Source: Strigops habroptila
Lineage: Eukaryota; Chordata; Aves; Psittaciformes; Psittacidae
Reading direction: 5' to 3'
DNA: 64,000 bases
Assembly (NCBI RefSeq): GCF_004027225.2
Contig: NC_044279.2
Span: forward strand, 49,252,744-49,316,743
In this document: in pieces, positions 60,701 to 64,000 of the stretch
How the letters are laid out: the number at the start of each line of letters is the position of its first letter
How positions within the stretch are numbered: position 1 is the first letter of the stretch
The notes under the pieces: model-generated
What the model was told of the DNA's origin: nothing
The model's database searches: none
What the model saw: only the letters and a program-made list of their open reading frames with translations
Made by a program: the position numbers and the translations under genes

Positions 60701-62590
60701 TCCAAGGAGTTCAGAAACATAGTAACCTGTGGAAATAGCGAGTGAAAAATACATACCCTTTGGGTTTGCTATATGTTTTAGGAAAGGGGAATGACATAAG
60801 ATCAGTGTGTGTCTACTTAAGAAATGCCTTACTTTCTCAGGCCAGTGGTACCTGTAGCCCAATATCTGATCTCTGATGACTGCGGTGTGATGTGGTGTGA
60901 TGCAGTGTTCAGGAAGCGCGCATGAGCTTGCCTGCTTTTCTGTGAGCTGTTCTCCTTGTTCCTCAGGTCTGGAACTGTTGTATTAGTGTAGTGTTCAGAG
61001 GGTATGTCCAAGCTTGGTTCTTGTAGTGTGGAGTAGTTATCTGTGGATTGATGTGGAAGTTGTGGCTGCCTCATCCCTGGAAATCTTGAAGGCCAGGTTG
61101 GATGTGGCTTTGAGCAACCTGGTCTAGTGGAAGGTGTCCCTGCACATGGCAGGGGGGTTGGAACTAGGTGATCTTTAAGATGATCCCTTCCAAAACAAAC
61201 CATTCTATGATTTGTCAATTTATGGACAACATTGTCACTACTTATGTAGATTGACGTGGAGAATTCTGTGGGCTTGAGGGTAATGTATCATTTATCACTG
61301 ATGACATTTTGGGCCGTCTTGCAAAAGAGTGCTGAAAGTTATGTACCAAAAAGCTGTATCTTTAGTCACAGATAAGTATCGTTCTCTGTTGTACTCGAGG
61401 GATTGAAAAGCAGCTTTGAATAGTAACAATGAGAGAAGTTTACAGCTTGCACGTGAAAACACAATCTTGATATTCCCATATATTTCTAAACAGAAAAGAT
61501 CCTAAGTCGTCTTTTACACTGAAGAAATAGCACTTACGAAAGTCAATGTCATAAAAAAAGTTTTTCAGAAATGGAATGTGTTTCATGGCGTAAGTGTTTT
61601 TAGACTCTTATTTCACCATGTCATGAAGGTGAGGAGTTGTGGAGTCCTGGTGATGAGGATTGGAGAGAATTACTGCTTCCTAAATAAAACTAAGCATTGA
61701 CCTTTTGCAATTCTTCCCTCAGAGAAGCATGCCATCGAGATATTGTGAATTTGCAAGTGGAGATGATCAAGCAATTCCATGTGCAGTTGGTATGTATAAA
61801 CAGCATGATGGGAAATACATTCAGTTTTCAGTTTAGTAATGCCAAGGCATGCCAGCTTCTCAAAACTGAAAATCAGTTTTGCTTATTACAAACAAGAAAG
61901 GGAGGATTGGATGTGAAGGAGGGAGAAACTGTGAACTGGAATCTGTTAAACTGTTTTATGCTTGGTAAATAAAGGGAGCATATGCATTGGATAGGTACCA
62001 TGAATTTAATATTTCAGGAGTTATAAAAAGACAAAGGGGAAACAAATTCAGCTGTCATTTTGAAAGGACTAAGGGCTGGAGTAAGGAGGAGAGATGGAAT
62101 TCAAATTGAAAGTTTTCTTATAGGTACCGCATTGCATACTGAACTATGTTCTTTAGCTTCACCTTTTTATGAATCTTTGTTCTTTTGATCTGCATTAAAA
62201 AGACCTTGTCCGGGTACTGAACATTTTAATGGAATCTGTATTAGTAGATTCTCATCCAGAAGAAGTGCAAAATATCCTTTGATAAAATATTCACTAATGT
62301 ATTAATGATCAAAATACTGTATGTCAGTATATTAAAAAAAAAAATCTTACTTTTCTTAGCAGAAGTTTTTAAAAACCAGTATTATCTATGTTATTTAATT
62401 TTCAAAAGGGATATGAAAATGGGTACGATAAAACTGGAATAATTAACTTCATAGCTACTGATTGGGACTTTTTTCTTTTCTCTAGAATGAAATGCACGCT
62501 TTACTTGAAAGATACTCTGTAAATGAAAGCTTAGTAGCTGAAATCGAGAGACTACGAGAGGAAAACAGAAGACTGAGGACTCATTTCTGA
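39659..62590 (+). CDS. NEDD1: NEDD1, gamma-tubulin ring complex targeting WD40 protein, 14 coding exons
   Basis: Complete coding sequence. NEDD1 (GCP-WD) binds the gamma-tubulin ring complex and brings it to centrosomes and, with augmin, to spindle microtubules. The 14 exons join in phase to 664 residues plus TGA (human is about 660). Residues 1-310 form the WD40 propeller, with repeat ends IKIWD, VGIWD, VTLWD, IILYD and ICQYD. Residues 310-555 are a low-complexity, Ser/Thr-rich linker with an SPIR phospho-site-like motif at 406-409. Residues 556-664 are the conserved helical C-terminus ([71 protein letters not shown]) that in human binds gamma-tubulin. The ATG is chosen because [18 protein letters not shown] matches the known N-terminus. 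The second intron end to end is of the minor (U12) class. Confidence 0.97.
39795..41655 (+). other. U12-type (minor spliceosome) intron of NEDD1
   Basis: The donor GTATCCTTT matches the U12 consensus RTATCCTTT and is very unlike U2 donors. The 3' end has the branch sequence TCCTTAAC (41,637-41,644) only about 12 nt from the acceptor AG (41,654-41,655), without a polypyrimidine tract between. Phase 1. It also contains a small 19-bp tandem repeat near 40,519. Confidence 0.93.
40519..40570. repeat. Short 19-bp tandem repeat in NEDD1 U12 intron
   Basis: About 2.7 copies of a unit reading AATGCAAAAATTTGTCAGT, with small indels. Neutral-looking. Confidence 0.85.
41656..41750 (+). CDS. NEDD1: NEDD1 coding exon 2
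   Basis: 95 nt, phase 1 to 0, donor GGA/GTAAGT. It completes [20 protein letters not shown] and [13 protein letters not shown], the second blade of the WD40 propeller. Confidence 0.95.
43154..43270 (+). CDS. NEDD1: NEDD1 coding exon 3
   Basis: Acceptor CTCCATCAG, donor AAG/GTAAGT; 117 nt, phase 0. Encodes [20 protein letters not shown] and [13 protein letters not shown], a WD40 blade ending in the WD dipeptide. Confidence 0.95.
43428..43665 (-). mobile_element. CR1 LINE 3' end, reverse
   Basis: Reads AGAATGGTTTGGGTTGGAAG, then CCAACCTGGCCTTGAGCACT and TCACCACTCTCACAGTAAAA: the reverse complement of the CR1 ORF2 end and 3' UTR. It lies just after NEDD1 coding exon 3. Confidence 0.92.
44702..44842 (+). 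CDS. NEDD1: NEDD1 coding exon 4
   Basis: Acceptor CTCCCCCACAG, donor CAG/GTAGGC; 141 nt, phase 0. Encodes [20 protein letters not shown] and [21 protein letters not shown]40 blade three to four. Confidence 0.95.
44843..50159 (+). other. Largest NEDD1 intron
   Basis: 5.3 kb with no exon and no recognisable transposon. It holds a purine-rich stretch (about 47,990-48,240) and a 22-bp perfect palindrome (49,146-49,167). Open frames are all short and scattered over both strands. Confidence 0.75.
49146..49167. repeat. 22-bp perfect palindrome
   Basis: TACTGCCTTTG followed directly by its reverse complement CAAAGGCAGTA, with no loop. It lies in the largest NEDD1 intron. Confidence 0.95.
50160..50389 (+). 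CDS. NEDD1: NEDD1 coding exon 5
   Basis: Acceptor GTCTGTTTTACAG, donor AA/GTGAGT; 230 nt, phase 0 to 2. Encodes [35 protein letters not shown], and [15 protein letters not shown]: two WD40 blades. It follows the largest NEDD1 intron (44,843-50,159). Confidence 0.96.
50853..51066 (-). mobile_element. CR1 LINE 3' end, reverse
   Basis: Starts with the tail words ATCATAGAATCATAGAATGG and runs through GTTGCTGAAAGCCCTGTCCA and TCTCATCACCCTCACAGTGA, the reverse strand of CR1. 5'-truncated, in the intron between NEDD1 coding exons 5 and 6. Confidence 0.93.
51670..51871 (+). CDS. NEDD1: NEDD1 coding exon 6
   Basis: Acceptor CCTATTTGAAG, donor AAG/GTAAAA; 202 nt, phase 2 to 0. Encodes [20 protein letters not shown] and [20 protein letters not shown], the last propeller blade. 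Confidence 0.95.
52563..53086 (+). mobile_element. Solo LTR of an endogenous retrovirus
   Basis: About 524 bp beginning TGATGTTTTTAGTTGTTGCT and ending GGGCTTAAACCACGACA, a TG...CA-bounded unit. A TATA box (TATATAAA, 52,728-52,735) sits after the block AAAGGGGTATTCCATACC; downstream is T-rich U5-like sequence. I recognise this type from avian genomes, but cannot name the subfamily. There are no gag, pol or env frames, so it is a solo LTR. Exact ends and target-site duplication could not be confirmed. Same strand as NEDD1. Confidence 0.75.
53498..53684 (+). CDS. NEDD1: NEDD1 coding exon 7
   Basis: Acceptor TTTTTTACCTTCAG, donor ACAG/GTAGTG; 187 nt, phase 0 to 1. Encodes the start of the Ser/Thr-rich linker ([34 protein letters not shown]), clearly matching the human linker but fast evolving. 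Confidence 0.93.
53685..56564 (+). other. NEDD1 intron, unique sequence
   Basis: 2.9 kb of AT-rich intron between coding exons 7 and 8. No repeat, exon or other feature could be recognised. Confidence 0.7.
56565..56687 (+). CDS. NEDD1: NEDD1 coding exon 8
   Basis: Acceptor GTCCTTTTAAG, donor GATG/GTAAGT; 123 nt, phase 1 to 1. Encodes [20 protein letters not shown] and GDVFSPIRD. The FSPIRD motif (Ser about 406) corresponds to the human Ser411 region reported as a mitotic phosphosite. Confidence 0.93.
56883..56930 (+). CDS. NEDD1: NEDD1 coding exon 9 (48-nt micro-exon)
   Basis: Acceptor TATTTTGTAG, donor GATG/GTAAAT; 48 nt, phase 1 to 1. Encodes [16 protein letters not shown], ending in the GKGD that in human runs into GFDFLPQL. 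Confidence 0.88.
57414..57637 (+). CDS. NEDD1: NEDD1 coding exon 10, with nine-codon 5' extension
   Basis: Acceptor TTCGTTTTTAG, donor CAG/GTATCC; 224 nt, phase 1 to 0. It starts [17 protein letters not shown], where human has only GFDFLPQL. The first nine codons come from a duplication of the splice-site region (18-bp repeat, 57,408-57,425 and 57,435-57,452). The rest encodes [20 protein letters not shown] and [16 protein letters not shown]. Confidence 0.9.
57907..58215 (-). mobile_element. CR1 LINE 3' end, reverse
   Basis: Starts AATCATAGAATCACAGAATG, then AGTTCCAACCCCCTGCCACA, CATCCAACCTGGCCTTTGAA and ends near CCCCCTTGTAAAAAGTCCCC. The longest reverse CR1 of the window, in the intron between NEDD1 coding exons 10 and 11. 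Confidence 0.93.
58664..58826 (+). CDS. NEDD1: NEDD1 coding exon 11
   Basis: Acceptor GTTATTTTTAG, donor ACAA/GTAAGT; 163 nt, phase 0 to 1. A poorly conserved Ser-rich linker ([20 protein letters not shown]), ending [10 protein letters not shown]. Confidence 0.9.
59139..59295 (+). CDS. NEDD1: NEDD1 coding exon 12
   Basis: Acceptor TTTAATTGTGAAG, donor CTCAG/GTACTG; 157 nt, phase 1 to 2. Encodes [20 protein letters not shown] and [17 protein letters not shown], the first part of the conserved gamma-tubulin-binding C-terminal region. Confidence 0.94.
60554..60581. repeat. AT-rich inverted repeat, 13-bp arms, 2-bp loop
   Basis: AATATATAATTTT, CC, AAAATTATATATT: perfect arms that could extrude as a cruciform or pair as an RNA hairpin. 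In the intron between NEDD1 coding exons 12 and 13. Confidence 0.95.
61058..61212 (+). mobile_element. CR1 LINE 3' end
   Basis: GCCTCATCCCTGGAAATCTT, GAAGGCCAGGTTGGATGTGG and GGGGTTGGAACTAGGTGATC followed by ACCATTCTATGATT. The only sense CR1 among the NEDD1 introns; strongly 5'-truncated. Confidence 0.9.
61723..61789 (+). CDS. NEDD1: NEDD1 coding exon 13
   Basis: Acceptor TTCTTCCCTCAG, donor TTG/GTATGT; 67 nt, phase 2 to 0. Encodes [20 protein letters not shown] and VQL, nearly identical to the human protein. Confidence 0.95.
62486..62590 (+). CDS. NEDD1: NEDD1 terminal coding exon
   Basis: Acceptor TTTTCTCTAG; 105 nt in phase 0 to TGA at 62,588-62,590. Encodes [20 protein letters not shown] and [14 protein letters not shown], the end of the C-terminal coil. 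Confidence 0.96.
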   Translation, partial: NEMHALLERYSVNESLVAEIERLREENRRLRTHF

Positions 62591-62720
62591 AAGATTTACA
62601 CTGCTAATTTTATTAGCATGAACCCACAACAGGTGGTGTTGCTTATGACAGATCATCCATCATCACTCAAGTATTGTATGAAGACCTGCTATTATTTTGA
62701 ACAGGAGTCTTTTTTTTCTA

Positions 62721-62726
62721 AATAAA
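62721..62726 (+). terminator. NEDD1 poly(A) signal AATAAA
   Basis: First canonical AATAAA after the stop, 131 bp downstream of it. It would give a short 3' UTR. Longer 3' ends cannot be excluded. Confidence 0.7.
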
Positions 62727-64000
62727 TGGTGCAAGATACTACATGTAATTATAAAAATTTTAACTGATAAACACTGTAAAAAGAATGTTTGCATACTCAT
62801 GCTAACCCACCTTGAAATACAGCCTTCTAACGGAAAAACTAAAAGGATAAGTACAGCATCAGAGTTCTAGCAATATGTGAAGTGCCTTTTTATAAACAAA
62901 ATCAAACCAGGACGGATGCCTTTTCTGTAAAAATTTTTGGCTATACCTACTTTTCTAGCTGCCTACTTTTATTGCTGTCAGAAACAATCACTGTAGCTTG
63001 CCTTTTGGATACTTTTCTTAGAGAAAAAGGGGAGAGAAACCTCATCTTCTGCATTATATGGAGCCTTGTTTGTAAGGAGCTGGAAAGTACAGTATTTGGT
63101 TAACTTTATGCAACTGGCAGCTCTTCTATCCTGAGTAAAACTAGAGCTTGAAAATATTCCCAGATTCAGCCCTATGATCTTTCTTATTATATTTGTATGA
63201 CTGAAATTTGTGTATGTCTGCTGTAAACTTCATTGTTGCAAATGCAGCTTTCATAACACAATGAGATTTTTGTTACAACTTTAACAATGAAACTAGGATT
63301 CTTTTTATTTACATGTATTTGTCATAGCTTGTCCAATCTGACTGCAGCTTTAGACTTCCAAATGTAAGTATACTCAGCCATTAATAATATACCATTGTGT
63401 AGATGCAGTCTTTCAGTTTCTGACTTGAGCATCTTTTGGGCCCTCTCTTGCTTCATATTTATTCATAGTTGACAACACAATATTGAGCAGTTGTGTTGCA
63501 GTTGCTTCTTGTCAGTTTAGCGTAATTGTAGCCTTTTTGAGATAGCTGCATGCCAAATCTAACCAGTATCTCAGTTGTATGATTAACATAAACCTTAAGG
63601 AGAAGTCATTACTTCAGTAGTGTAATGGTATCATACTTGTGTGTAAACAGTTCTGAAATGAAGCTCAGTATGCAGTCCTGACTCTGCTGAAGTTCATGGG
63701 AGGTTTGCCTTGGCCTTTATTTGTGCCAAGAAGTTAAACTAAATTAAAACTTCGATTTTAAATTAATTTTAAAAATTAAACATTAATTTTAATATTTTCT
63801 CTGAGAGACTCCTACAAGTGCTTCTTCCTATTTAAATTGTTCTGGAGGCTTCTGAATTTTCACACTAGTATTTTTTTGTTTCTTTTCACACAATCAAAAC
63901 TGAGAACAAGGGAAGTCTGAGAACATGGTGAGTTAATTAGTTACATCTAGTGTTTAAGTCCATAATGGCACTCTTCTACTAAATGAGAAAGCCATAATAT
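62727..64000. other. Downstream flank of NEDD1
   Basis: AT-rich sequence that may hold an extended NEDD1 3' UTR. No second gene or repeat was recognised. A 73-codon frame at 62,882-63,103 shows no protein character. Confidence 0.65.

Noticed and set aside
1..64000. CRISPR arrays, operons, tRNA/rRNA genes, prokaryotic mobile elements
   Set aside because: None seen; the window is intron-rich vertebrate nuclear DNA.

Overview
The window is vertebrate nuclear DNA, almost certainly from a bird. It has two spliced genes with GT-AG introns. It also carries eight CR1 LINE fragments, several truncated at the 5' end and one ending in the ATTCTATG-type tail typical of avian CR1, plus an LTR of a kind I associate with avian genomes. 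The species cannot be fixed from the sequence. There is no bacterial, phage, CRISPR or tRNA content, and I found no undescribed multi-gene system.

Layout, both genes on the + strand. (1) About 1-32,229: the 3' part of CFAP54, a central-apparatus protein of motile cilia. Seventeen consecutive exons from 6,599 to the stop codon at 32,227-32,229 were placed by splice sites; they join without a break in phase (2,451 nt, 816 codons plus stop). Three further exons upstream (590-2,409) are also in phase with each other. Between 2,410 and 6,598 the exon chain is unresolved and three candidates are listed. (2) 32,230 to about 37,850: intergenic sequence with possible CFAP54 poly(A) signals, two very old MIR-like SINE fragments and unique AT-rich DNA. 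(3) About 37,850-38,860: a CpG island with two CCAAT boxes, the NEDD1 promoter and noncoding first exon. (4) 39,659-62,590: NEDD1, complete coding sequence in 14 coding exons (1,995 nt, 664 residues), a WD40 protein that recruits the gamma-tubulin ring complex to centrosomes and spindles, followed by a poly(A) signal. (5) 62,727-64,000: downstream flank.

Both genes serve microtubule structures (ciliary axoneme, centrosome and spindle), but their adjacency is ordinary conserved synteny: CFAP54 lies next to NEDD1 on human 12q. I see no sign of shared regulation.

The most interesting observations are: a U12-type (minor spliceosome) intron in NEDD1 with both diagnostic signals; a tandem duplication of a NEDD1 3' splice site that appears to have added nine codons in frame; a change at the position of the human Cdk1/Plk1-docking Thr-Pro site; a solo LTR in sense orientation in a NEDD1 intron; a possible enhancer-like non-coding block in a CFAP54 intron; and the unresolved CFAP54 exon gap.
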